Shown here piece after piece: positions 10,650 through 19,518 of a stretch of 31,987 nt of DNA. The DNA is from Chara braunii (taxonomy: Eukaryota > Streptophyta > Charophyceae > Charales > Characeae): NCBI GenBank assembly GCA_003427395.1, contig BFEA01000414.1:1185364-1217350 (forward strand). The letters run 5' to 3'. A model generated the notes under the pieces. That model had not been told where the DNA came from and made no database searches. It was given only the letters and a program-made list of their open reading frames with translations. Within the stretch, counting starts at the first letter, position 1. Every line of letters begins with the position of its first letter. The position numbers and the translations under genes are program-made.

Positions 10650-11316
10650 GGGGCACGGTTCCACTAGCACACGAGTCATGGCCTATTTGGACCTGTGTGG
10701 CACTGTAAGAAAAGGAAGAAGGTAATTTTAAAGACTTAAAAAAAAGAAAAATGGCGACGGTACATTTCCCAAGATGGGAAGAAGTCGGACTTTTGAAAGT
10801 GCAGCCGTCCCACTAACCCTCCCGTCTCCACCCTCTGCTCCCCACCCAGCCAATACCTAATCAGGACAGAGTGGTACGTGACTGTTGCAGTCTCGCATAC
10901 CACCTCGAGGGAGTCCCTTCGTGTGCCTGATGGGACTCCCTCCTCTGACGGTTGCCATGCTGAAGCGTGCATTTCGTATATTTTGAGAGAATCGAGATAC
11001 TGGATGGGGATAACAATTGACCCGGAAAAAGAAGGGGGTCAAAATTATGCCCTTCAAGTACTTGATTTTTTCAATCTTTTGAAGAGCTGCCAATTAAAAT
11101 GAGTCTTTCTATTTTCTTTTTCCGCCTCTATCTTGGGAACTGGAAAAAAAAAGCACAAAAACAACAAAAAAAAACACCACTTCAGAATATAAATCCTCGC
11201 AATTTTGCTGCCATCCGATTCTCCTTCATCAGTGGTCGGACGATGTCCCGCAGATGTCCCAAAGGTGTCTGTGGGACACGATTTACCTTACTCCTTTGCT
11301 AGTGGAACCGTGCCCC
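10650..11316. mobile_element. Element with perfect 20-bp terminal inverted repeats
   Basis: ggggcacggttccactagca at 10650-10669 is the exact reverse complement of 11297-11316. The 667-bp unit has no transposase. The TIR resembles the outer end of MITE family B (GGGGCGAGGTCCCACTAG), so the two families are probably related. I saw no clear TSD next to it. Confidence 0.66.
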
Positions 11317-11445
11317 AGGAACACAGAACAGAAAGAAAAAAGGACGGCAGGAAAAACGCACAGAAAAAAAAAAAAAAAAAAAAAAAAAGGGAAACACGTA
11401 CTAAACACGTACGGGAATCACACCCACAGAGGGAGAACCCTCTAG

Positions 11446-11575
11446 GGGCCTCGCCGCACTACTCACCAAATGTACAAAATGAGAATGAATCTTCCCCTAG
11501 AACATGGAAAGATGCACGGCCATCCTTTTTGTCTTTTGTGCATTTGGTGAGTACTGTGCGGGGAGCGAAGAGGAT
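11446..11575. mobile_element. MITE family D, copy 1
   Basis: A unit of about 130 bp with inverted ends: CTCACCAAATGTACAAAA on the left and TTTTGTGCATTTGGTGAG on the right. A second copy in opposite orientation lies at 14501-14627 and shares the inner stretches AATGAATCTTCC, CTAGAACATGG and AAGATGCACG. Confidence 0.72.
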
Positions 11576-11689
11576 CGGATTAGTAGGTCTTATTTACATT
11601 GGCACATAAGTATGAACTAATATCGTCAAACAGGGCTTCCCGGTGGGATCTGTCTTGTTTCCCTCTGTTCTATTTGTTTCATTTGGCTG

Positions 11690-12135
11690 TTCCCTTCCTC
11701 TCTTCTTTGCCTCTTTGCCTTTTGGCTGTGTGCAAGTGGGTCGATATGACACACGGGGGTGGGGGCAGCCGCCGCTCAACCTACATCCACGTGGGCGGCC
11801 TTGTACGCAAGAGGTTCTGAACAGGGGGAGTTGTAAGGAAGAAGATTAAAAACGAATTTAAGATTTTTTTGTTTTTTTGGTTTTTTCGCTTAGGCGCTCT
11901 GATATCATGTGACAATATATTGTCACATTGTGAATCTATATATCGCCCGGCCACGTGGATCACACCGTGTATCGGAGCGCGAAGGCAAAGAAAGACAAAA
12001 CAAAAAAGAAAAGAAGGAAAGCTCCGCTTGTTCATCACCTCTTACGTACAAGGCCGGCCACCCCCATCCCCGTGTGTCACAAGGACCCACTTGCACGCAG
12101 TCAAAAGGCAAAGAGGTAAAGAAGAGGAGGAAACT
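11690..12135. mobile_element. Foldback element F with central palindrome
   Basis: The arms 11690-11917 and 11918-12135 are imperfect reverse complements. Landmarks are GCAAGTGGGT, GACACACGGGG, GGCCTTGTACG and GCGCTC, each present once per arm in opposite orientation. The centre is a perfect 22-bp palindrome at 11907-11928 (atgtgacaata and its complement). The left arm carries about 25 extra bases near 11775 that the right arm lacks. No protein is encoded. A half copy in reverse orientation lies at 13313-13595. Confidence 0.72.
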
Positions 12136-12239
12136 AAACCTCACAGAGGCAAGAGAAAGAGAAAGAGAAAGGGATACAGTGAAAGAAAGGACAAGGGAAG
12201 AGGAAGGCCTATCAGTCAAACAAAGCAAGTGACACACCC

Positions 12240-12408
12240 CATCTTTCTTTCTTTTCTTCGGCAATTTCTTCTTTTTTTCTTCTTTTTTTTTTCTTTTTTT
12301 TCTTCCTTCTTTCTTCTTCTACTTCTTTTTCTTCTTCTTCTTCTTCATCCTTTTCTTCTTCTTCTTCTTCTCCTTCTTCTTCTTCTTCTTCTTCTTCATC
12401 TGCCCCCT
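12240..12408. repeat. Polypyrimidine / (TTC)n tract
   Basis: Almost pure T and C, largely TTC triplets, with TTTTTC blocks at the left. The poly(Leu/Phe/Ser) frames over it are artefacts of composition. Confidence 0.95.
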
Positions 12409-12512
12409 CTCGACGTCGTGCTGATGCTAATCTGCCGGGTTCTTTGTCTTACCGACAGCCTGCTCTGCCACGTCGATAGCGTTCGTCAATCACGCGCCGA
12501 CCGTGCCAGAAG

Positions 12513-12556
12513 TGTATATATATATATATATATTTTATATATTATATATATATATC
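12513..12556. repeat. (TA)n-rich tract
   Basis: An alternating TA tract that directly borders the hammerhead-type repeat beginning at about 12553. Confidence 0.9.
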
Positions 12557-12649
12557 GTCACAAACAGAACTGCCCGGTAAACCGTAGGCAGAGAGAGAGA
12601 AGAGGACAACAAACGAGGGGCTGTGACAAACTGTTTTGTCAGAGTTTTA
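12553..12649 (-). ncRNA. Hammerhead-type repeat, copy 2 (truncated)
   Basis: Nearly identical to copy 1 from its 3' end (GUGACGAUAUA) back to the GUC. In the sense strand the CUGAUGA half and the 5' side of stem II are missing, and GAAA has become AAAA. The sequence begins at UAAAACUC inside what would be loop II, next to TA-rich DNA. It is not a functional ribozyme. Confidence 0.7.
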
Positions 12650-12877
12650 TACGATATATATCGTCAATATACATATGGTAGACGGAACGGCCGGAACTGA
12701 GCGCGGACCTTAAAAAAAAAAAGAAAAACGGAAAAAAACAAATGTTATGCAGAAAAATAAACTGAACAACATTTGCCTCACCGTTACATCCAAATTCTTT
12801 ACCAAATTTGAAATAAAAATAAAATACGGAAAACAAAAATAATAAGAAAAATAAGAAAAAATGAAAAGAGAATTGTG

Positions 12878-13250
12878 GTTAGTGAGTGGGCCAACACGTT
12901 TTTGACACCGCCATCTTTGGCGATTTTTCACCTTTTTTTTGGGTTAGCCAAATGCCCTGAAAATTTATAGATGTGTACTTCACATGATACAAAACTTAGA
13001 ATTAAAAAAATATATATCTATCTTAAGGCCCCGAAATAAAGTGAAAACAAAAAGTGAAAAGAGAAAAGAAAAACAAAATAGTTAGTGGGCAAGCACGTTT
13101 TGCCACCGCCATCTTTAGCGACTTTTCATTTTTTTTGAGCTTAGTAAAATGCCTTCAAAAGTTTTAGGCATGTACCTCACATCATAAAAAACTCAGAAAA
13201 AAATCAAAAAAAAAAACAATAATATTTAGGCCCCTAAATAACGTGAACAG
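12878..13250. repeat. Tandem dimer, 203-bp period
   Basis: A unit starting GTTAGTG at 12878 recurs at 13081. Shared landmarks are AACACGTTTT/AGCACGTTTT, ACCGCCATCTTT, CGACTTTTCA-like sequence, AAATGCC, TGTAC(T/C)TCACAT and AGGCCCC(G/T)AAATAA. The copies have diverged clearly, so the duplication is old. Both are A-rich. The function is unknown. Confidence 0.75.
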
Positions 13251-13312
13251 GACCCAGAGCGCCCCAACGTCCGGGGGTCAGCCCGACACCCCCTCGGCCC
13301 GGTAACCCTGTA

Positions 13313-13595
13313 TATATATTGTCACAAGAATATCAGAGCGCAAATGCGAAAGAAAGAAAAAAAGAAAAAATAAATTCAGTTTCTTATCTTCTTCCTTAAA
13401 AAGAAAAAATAAATTCAGTTTCTTATCTTCTTCCTTATAACTCCCCCTGTTCGGACCTCTTGCGTACAAGGCCGCCCACGTGGATGTAGGTTGAGCGGCG
13501 GCTGCCCCCACCCCCGTGTGTCATATCGACCCACTTGCACACAGCCAAAAGGCAAAGAGGCCAAGAGAAGAGGAAGGGAACAGCCAAATAATACA
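13313..13595 (-). mobile_element. Foldback element F, half copy with internal duplication
   Basis: It matches the left arm of the element at 11690-12135 in reverse orientation, from the central TTGTCACA outwards past GACACACGGGGG and CTGTTCCCTTCC. It stops at the symmetry centre, so only one arm is present. About 37 bp (13367-13438, AAATTCAGTTTCTTATC core) are duplicated in tandem. Confidence 0.75.
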
Positions 13596-13913
13596 GAACA
13601 GGGGGCAACAAAACAAACATAGATGCCAAAACATTCTTGTCTACAAAAAAATCAAGACAAGCTCCGATCCACAGTGTGACAACCAAAGAGAAGGAAAAGA
13701 CAATCCCGGATGACGATTCCCACATACAAGCACCGCCCCGCGCTAAAAAGGCCAAACAACCGGAAACAACCAACGAGGATGCCCATTCAACAGGATGACA
13801 ATCCTAGATGACAAGTCCCACATGCAAGCACCGCCCCCGCCAACTACAGGCCAAACGACGGGACAAGACCAACCAGGATGTCAAAACACCCTTAACGTTC
13901 TACCATGTCCATA

Positions 13914-14076
13914 GTTAAAACAGAGCTTCCCGGGTAAACCTTAGGCAGAGAGGGAGAAGAGGACAACAGAGCAGCCCCGGTAAACAGTAGGCAGAGAGGG
14001 AGGGAGAAGAGGCCAACAAACGACGGGCTGCGACAAGCTGTTTCGTCGGAGTTTCACCTACCTACTCATCAGGAGG
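13914..14076 (-). ncRNA. Hammerhead-type repeat, copy 3 (internally duplicated)
   Basis: The sense strand is minus. CUGAUGA (plus 14066-14072), CGAAAC (plus 14040-14045) and GUC (plus 14032-14034) are kept. Stem II is enlarged by four bases (GUAGGUAGG against CCGAC) and pairs less well. Helix III can form as ACA, loop GCU, UGU. The downstream part is duplicated: two GGTAAAC...GGCAGAGAGGGAG blocks occur at 13933 and 13979. An upstream CUGUU followed by GAUGG/CCUC could give an alternative type III arrangement. Confidence 0.6.
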
Positions 14077-14133
14077 CTGAACCATCAACAGTATGCAGAA
14101 TCCCCTATAACTGATTACACTGTTAAAGTGATA

Positions 14134-14471
14134 ATCCACCTTAACCCCGGTTGTGGTTACGCATCAACGACTGCCCGACAACTGATACCCTGTTACCCTA
14201 AATACAAGTTATCTTATATTCAAAAAATAATAATAGTAAACAACAAGGTAAATTTGAAATAAGTACATAAAATATTTCCTTGATTAGTGCTAACATATAA
14301 TGAGTTAATGTGATTTACTAGGAGAAGGTTTATGACTATAGCCATCGGAAAATCCTCTGAAGAGCACTGATACTCCTCTGAGGTGGTGGGGACCACCAAC
14401 CACTGCCCACCACAGGGTATCAGTTGTAGGGCAGTCGTTGATGCTTAACCACAACCGGGGTTAAGGTGGAT
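14134..14471. mobile_element. Stowaway-like foldback MITE with TA flanks
   Basis: Inverted ends of about 60 bp: the left reads ATCCACCTTAACCCCGGTTG then GTTACGCATCAACGACTG, and the right is its complement with few changes (14410-14471). TA lies on both sides (14132-14133 and 14472-14473). A TA duplication is the hallmark of Tc1/mariner-type elements. The 338-bp unit encodes nothing, so it would be non-autonomous. Confidence 0.7.
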
Positions 14472-14500
14472 TACGGAGAGGGTGTCTGATTATGTGTTGT

Positions 14501-14627
14501 AAATTGGGCCTGGCTCCACTACTCACCACATGCACAAAAGAGAAAATAATAGAGTCGTGCATCTTCCCATGTTCTAGCGGAAGATTCATTCTCATTTTGC
14601 ACATTTGTTGGGTAGCGGAGCGAGGTA
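14501..14627. mobile_element. MITE family D, copy 2
   Basis: Reverse-orientation copy of the element at 11446-11575. It starts about 28 bp after the Stowaway-like element. The inverted ends are ACTACTCACCACATGCACAA on the left and the diverged TTGCACATTTGTTGGGTAG on the right. Confidence 0.72.
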
Positions 14628-14660
14628 CACTAAAGTAATAAAATAAAATAAAGTATATAT

Positions 14661-14762
14661 TAAACTCCGACGAAACAGTTTGTCACAGCCCCTCGTTTGT
14701 TGTCCTTTTCTCCCTCCCTCTCTGCCGACTCTGTTAACCGGGCAGTTCTGTTTGACGATATA
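14661..14762 (+). ncRNA. Hammerhead-type repeat, copy 4 (truncated)
   Basis: The only copy with sense on the plus strand. It starts at AAACUCCGAC (3' side of stem II), then CGAAAC (14671-14676), a short helix III and GUC (14682-14684), then the conserved downstream part to GACGATATA. The CUGAUGA half is missing. Its start point is nearly the same as that of copy 2, and TA-rich DNA flanks both sides. Confidence 0.7.
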
Positions 14763-15480
14763 GATGTTATAGAGTATATATTTACGAATATTCTAATATC
14801 ATATATAATATTCATGAATATAATAAAATTTTAAAAAATACATATATCATATAAAAATATTTAAAATAAAAACTATAGAATATAGAGATATACAATAGAC
14901 CTAAATATACATGTCTCCAAATGACAAAATTCATTATCTAAATATAGTAACTTTCTAAATATAGTCTATAATCAATAGAGTTTATCATTAGTAGATCCAA
15001 AATCGAAGCAGCGTTCTCTCTATTGCAGACAATGGCCCTAGCTCCAGTGCACAACACTCTCCATGCATTCGGTAGCTTTCTGGATCCGATACGTTCAAAA
15101 TGTTAGACTCGTCCGAATGCACCTACTCCAGAAAAAAACGTCCAAATACATGTCGAGTGTTGTATAGTGGAGTGAAGCCAAATGAAGCACAGCACACTAA
15201 AGGTGAGTCCATCCTACAATGAAACACCTTTACCTCTATAGCTAGCAACCTGAAGCACGACAGATTTCTTACATCCCTATCTTTGTTTTTCTTTTTTTTT
15301 TTTCAATTTCCAAAACGATGAAATGCATATAATCACCCGGAACGGCACTGTGTTCTGTCACTTTTTTTTTTTTTAATATCCCTATTCTTGGCTACCTTTA
15401 CTTTGGCTTTCTTTGAGGCACCCCTTTTATTGCTTCTAGCAGCTCCCCTATTACTATGCCTTCACGTACAAGGCTCGCCA
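14763..15480. other. AT-rich unassigned DNA with T-runs
   Basis: Strongly AT-rich to about 15000, then mixed. T-runs lie near 15290-15303 and 15362-15375. A short CACGTACAAGGCTCGCCAC patch (15462-15481) recalls the arm of foldback element F. No gene was recognised. Confidence 0.4.
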
Positions 15481-15520
15481 CTTTTTTTTTTTTTTTTTTG
15501 TGGTTAACGCGAGCTTCCCA

Positions 15521-15521
<1 letters not shown>

Positions 15522-15554
<33 letters not shown>

Positions 15555-15630
15555 TGTGAGAGAGAGAGGGAGTGTGTGCGTGTGTGTGTGTGAGAGAGAG
15601 AGAGAGAGTGTGTGCGTGTGTGTGTGTGTT
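15522..15630. repeat. Compound (TG)n(AG)n microsatellite
   Basis: Alternating blocks of TG and AG dinucleotides with a few interruptions (TGCG). The open frames over it are artefacts. Confidence 0.95.
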
Positions 15631-15667
15631 GGCTATACACAACTCCATAGCAAAAAAGCATGACCGT

Positions 15668-15709
15668 TCCAGACGGTGTCGTCGGGCTTTCACCGAGTCA
15701 TCGGCAGGA
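15668..15709 (-). ncRNA. Diverged hammerhead-type core, copy 5
   Basis: The sense strand is minus: CCGAUGA for CUGAUGA, a UCGG/CCGA stem II over UGAAAGC, then CGACAC for CGAAAC, and GUC (plus 15672-15674). The layout equals copy 1, but two invariant core positions are changed, so it should be inactive. The repeat body that should follow is not recognisable, and the assembly gap begins 21 bp further on. Confidence 0.45.
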
Positions 15710-15730
15710 GAGGGGGGGTGGGTGGGTGGG

Positions 15731-16363
15731 NNNNNNNNNNNNNNNNNNNNNNNNNNNNNNNNNNNNNNNNNNNNNNNNNNNNNNNNNNNNNNNNNNNNNN
15801 NNNNNNNNNNNNNNNNNNNNNNNNNNNNNNNNNNNNNNNNNNNNNNNNNNNNNNNNNNNNNNNNNNNNNNNNNNNNNNNNNNNNNNNNNNNNNNNNNNNN
15901 NNNNNNNNNNNNNNNNNNNNNNNNNNNNNNNNNNNNNNNNNNNNNNNNNNNNNNNNNNNNNNNNNNNNNNNNNNNNNNNNNNNNNNNNNNNNNNNNNNNN
16001 NNNNNNNNNNNNNNNNNNNNNNNNNNNNNNNNNNNNNNNNNNNNNNNNNNNNNNNNNNNNNNNNNNNNNNNNNNNNNNNNNNNNNNNNNNNNNNNNNNNN
16101 NNNNNNNNNNNNNNNNNNNNNNNNNNNNNNNNNNNNNNNNNNNNNNNNNNNNNNNNNNNNNNNNNNNNNNNNNNNNNNNNNNNNNNNNNNNNNNNNNNNN
16201 NNNNNNNNNNNNNNNNNNNNNNNNNNNNNNNNNNNNNNNNNNNNNNNNNNNNNNNNNNNNNNNNNNNNNNNNNNNNNNNNNNNNNNNNNNNNNNNNNNNN
16301 NNNNNNNNNNNNNNNNNNNNNNNNNNNNNNNNNNNNNNNNNNNNNNNNNNNNNNNNNNNNNNN
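15731..16363. other. Assembly gap (633 N)
   Basis: A run of N flanked by GGGT repeats on the left and (CT)n on the right. Scaffolding across simple sequence is the likely cause. Any frame reading through it is meaningless. Confidence 0.99.

Positions 16364-16424
<61 letters not shown>
16364..16424. repeat. (CT)n microsatellite at gap edge
   Basis: A pure CT run abutting the gap. A tetranucleotide-like GATT/GATG patch follows at about 16500-16575. Confidence 0.97.
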
Positions 16425-16426
<2 letters not shown>

Positions 16427-17088
16427 CGCGTCTCAAACTTTTGCCACTACACGGCTGTTCTGCTTCCGCTTCCCACTCTCAAAATCGAAAAAATTTTGAT
16501 TGTTGATTTCTGGGAAGATTGATTGATTTCTCAGAGATAGATGGATTGATGGATTGATGGATTAATGGGTGGATAGGTGAATGCACCGACAATGTGGTTT
16601 ATCCCCTCCCCCAAGCACCACCACCTTCTCCCATATCTCGCATGCTGATTAGGACTCTTTCAGCTTGATTGGCTAGGAAAGATTTTTTTTTTAAATCCAA
16701 AAAAAAGACAGGATTTCTACTTCTCTCCCCTTCTACTCTGAACCCCGATCTATTTGACACAACACCTACCCTCTCATTGAATGCACTCCTCTCCTCCCTC
16801 TTCCCTCCCCTCCCTCTCCTCCCTCTCCTCCCTCTCCTCCCTCTCTCCTCCTCTCCCCTCTCACAGCGATTTACAACTACACTCAGTCACAGAATCAGCA
16901 GTCATTCATCACCGTATTCTTCTATTCATCCCCGTTTCATAGCGATTCTAATAATCGCGAGCCGTAAATTATAAAAAAACAAAAATCGATCTTGTCCTTA
17001 TCCTACTCCCCCTCAGCCACACTCATGCCACGTCAGCGGCTTTCCACACCTTCCCCCGAAAGACCTGACTAAGGTTCGCCTTGCATCC
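16425..17088. other. Unassigned DNA, CTCCC-rich
   Basis: It contains a (CCCTCTCCT)n-like pyrimidine stretch at about 16795-16862. No gene was recognised. Confidence 0.4.
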
Positions 17089-17151
17089 TTCATACTCTAA
17101 TCATACTCTAATCATACTCTAATCATACTCTCTAATCATACTCTAATCATA
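17089..17151. repeat. Minisatellite, 11-bp unit
   Basis: Five to six tandem copies of an 11-bp unit (TCATACTCTAA), one with a CT expansion. Confidence 0.9.
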
Positions 17152-17609
17152 ATTAAACCATACTTAATGCCCATCAAACTCAAATATTCACCTCTCCTTC
17201 ACAGGCTCTCTCCTTGCGACACGTGTTCTCGTCGCTAAGACCTCCCCGTGCCTGCTAGCAATGTCTCGAGTCCCGATCGACTGGCTTTCGGACAGGGCGA
17301 CAGCCCGCCACCTACGCCTCGAGCCGCGACTGGCTTTTCTGTCCCGCTCTTCAACGCTTTCAGGCAGAACGAGAGAAGGGAGAGAAACGAAAGGAAAAGC
17401 AAGAAGCGCGGGACACAGAGGGAGAGAGCGCAAGGGAAAGAGAAAACAGGGTCCGGGAGGAAGTATGCAGCGCAGCGCGTGGAACAGGTACGAGAAGTGC
17501 GACCCAGGCTAACCCCAAAATTTGGGAGCACGGAAGGACCGTCATATCACCCACGGAAGCGACAAAAGAGACTTCAGAAGGTACGCTGAGGAGCAGTGAA
17601 ATAAGGGCG

Positions 17610-17612
<3 letters not shown>

Positions 17613-17653
<41 letters not shown>
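17613..17653. repeat. (GA)n microsatellite
   Basis: A pure GA run. The surrounding 17152-18000 shows no recognisable gene on either strand. Confidence 0.95.
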
Positions 17654-17657
<4 letters not shown>

Positions 17658-18003
17658 ACAAAACGAGCGGGGCGGAGGTGGGCGTAATAGAAGAGGAGCC
17701 AGTCAGGTGGAAGGCAGCGCTCACAGCACGAGAGGAAAAAGGAAGAAGAGTGGAAAGAGGGTTGGGAGATCGAAAGAAAAGGAGGGAGAATCAAACTCCC
17801 GACCGCCAAGGACTACAGAGAGTACGTAAACCCTCGCCACTTGAACCGCCGCTTTTATATCTCGATCTTATTCTGCGATCTCCTAAACTCCCTCTCCCCG
17901 CCAATTCTGTCCAATGTCTCGATCTCATCGACATCGAGAGGGGAGGTGATCGAGCATCGGATTCTCATTTGCATAGACCGCTACCTGCCTTGCTCGTCCA
18001 AGA

Positions 18004-18090
18004 GAGTGGGAGGGGGAGGGGGAGGGGGAGGGGGAGGAGGAGGAGGAGGAGGAGAGGCAGTAGGAGGAGGAGGAGGAGAAGGACGAGGGA
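18004..18090. repeat. G-rich (GGGGGA)n/(GGA)n tract
   Basis: Four or more runs of four to five G separated by single A, then GGA triplets. This pattern could form a G-quadruplex on the plus strand. Confidence 0.9.
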
Positions 18091-18252
18091 AACAGCGAGG
18101 GCCCGTTCCCACCCAGCGCGTCCGAGAAGCCGACGCGAGACTGTGACTGACAGGGAGATCAGTGACACCCACAGAAAACGACGATCGTATAAATTAAATT
18201 GCCTTCGTGCTTTTGACGGGGTCTGCCCCTAATAGTACATGGCGATGGTTGC

Positions 18253-18355
18253 CCGGGGCTAGGTCCCACTTACACGAATTAAGCGATATTGACCGTAGAT
18301 AGCAAAGATCAACGGCCAGAATCTCTTAATCCGTGCAAGTGGGACCTTGCCCCGG
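18253..18355. mobile_element. MITE family A, copy 1
   Basis: A 103-bp unit with 31-bp inverted ends: CCGGGGCTAGGTCCCACTTA at the left and, on the complement, CCGGGGCAAGGTCCCACTTG at the right. The pairing continues inward (GATATTGACCGT against ACGGCCAGAATC), so almost the whole element folds. A second copy lies at 19291-19394. Confidence 0.78.
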
Positions 18356-18633
18356 TTTTCAACTGCCGATCTGGTTATCAACAATTTCACGTGTACAGTT
18401 CTTCAACGGATCGAGAATTCCCGCTCCCGCCATTCTCACGAAGCCCCACTCGGTTTTTCCCGCTCCCCTGTCTTCCGCCAAAAGCCAAAAGCCCTACATG
18501 ACAAGTTCATCCTTTTTCGCTCGATTACCCGCCAACTATGCCTAATTGTGCGCTCGTCCAGCCTCCCCAGGCGGAAGCAATATGGATGATGGGGAGGTGA
18601 TGACAGGCTACACCAAGCACACATAAGTAAGCC

Positions 18634-18870
18634 TGTACTGTATGCAACACTCGCCATCCCCTAATTAGAATGCATCTGGACAGCGCCGGTGTCCAGATGT
18701 AATGGCAAGTGATGCAACTAGGCCCAGAAGCCGGTGCAACACTCGTCATGGTGTACTGTATGCAACACTCGCCATCCCCTAATTAGAATGCATCTGGACA
18801 GAGCAGGTGTCCAGATGCCGGCGAATGGCAAGTAATGCAACTAGGCCCAGAAGCCGGTGCAACACTCGCC
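18634..18870. repeat. Tandem duplication, 118-bp period, with internal hairpin
   Basis: A unit beginning TGTACTGTATGCAACACTCG occurs at 18634 and 18752. Each unit contains a hairpin with arms CATCTGGAC/GTCCAGATG and a TGCAACACTCG(C/T)CAT motif at both ends. The second unit has a small insertion (CCGGCGAATGG). No coding role was seen. Confidence 0.85.
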
Positions 18871-19290
18871 ATGGTGGCCTGCCAAACACACAAGCCTGCA
18901 TGCACTTTGTTTGTGCCAGAAAGCCTCCAGCCTCTCTGCGAGTCAGGCAGTCTGTGCAGTGGGGAGGCTTCCACTTGGCCAAAAATAGCCTCCCCTGCAC
19001 ACAGCCACTGTGGCTGAATGGTGTGGCGCACGTAGATGTTAGTGAATAGGTCAGCGGTCCAAATCAGACGCGGTCAATCAGACGCGGTTAGTGAATAGGT
19101 CAGGTCCAAACAAAAGAAAAAAAAAAAAAAAAGGAAAAAAAAAAAAAAAAAAAAAAAAAAGGCTGGCATGAGGACGTGGGAAAAGTAGGCCCACATTTTC
19201 CACTTCCACCATTGGACTGGACTGGAAAGGTCTCTGGGGATTGAATTGGTTGGGCGCCACCATTACATGGGGAGGCCCGCCCGGCTCTAC
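18871..19290. other. Unassigned DNA with A-runs
   Basis: A-runs lie at about 19117-19160, and a short direct repeat (TTAGTGAATAGGTCAG) at 19038 and 19087. No gene was recognised. Confidence 0.4.
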
Positions 19291-19394
19291 CCGGGAGCAA
19301 GGTCCCACTTACACGAATTAAGAGATATTGGCCGTAGATTTTCGCACAGATCACGGTCAGAATCGTCATCCGTGCAAGTGGGACTTTGCCCCGG
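19291..19394. mobile_element. MITE family A, copy 2
   Basis: A 104-bp relative of the 18253 unit, with the same termini (AAGGTCCCACTTACACGAAT on the left and GTGCAAGTGGGACTTTGCCC on the right). Its last four bases, CCGG at 19391-19394, are also the first four of the next element. Confidence 0.78.
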
Positions 19395-19518
19395 GGCGAG
19401 ATCCCAACTACCAAAGAGTATTGGATAAACATCCTGAATCTGGACGTGTTTTAACCAAGTCCAGATTCAGGCGCTCAATCCAATCCTCTTTGCTTTTGCT
19501 AGTGGGACCTCGCCCCCG
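19391..19518. mobile_element. MITE family B, copy 2
   Basis: The inverted ends are CCGGGGCGAGATCCCAACTA on the left and GCTAGTGGGACCTCGCCCCC on the right. Inner arms carry CCTGAATCTGGACGTGTT and its complement AAGTCCAGATTCAGG. The unit is 128 bp with no coding capacity. Confidence 0.76.

Noticed and set aside
11869-12681. 270-codon plus-strand frame as a gene
   Set aside because: It runs through a foldback element, a TTC tract and the hammerhead repeat; composition explains its length.
15572-16522. Long frames spanning the gap
   Set aside because: They consist of N and microsatellite translation.
17089-17151. CRISPR-like array
   Set aside because: The 11-bp units are directly tandem with no spacers, and the DNA is eukaryotic.
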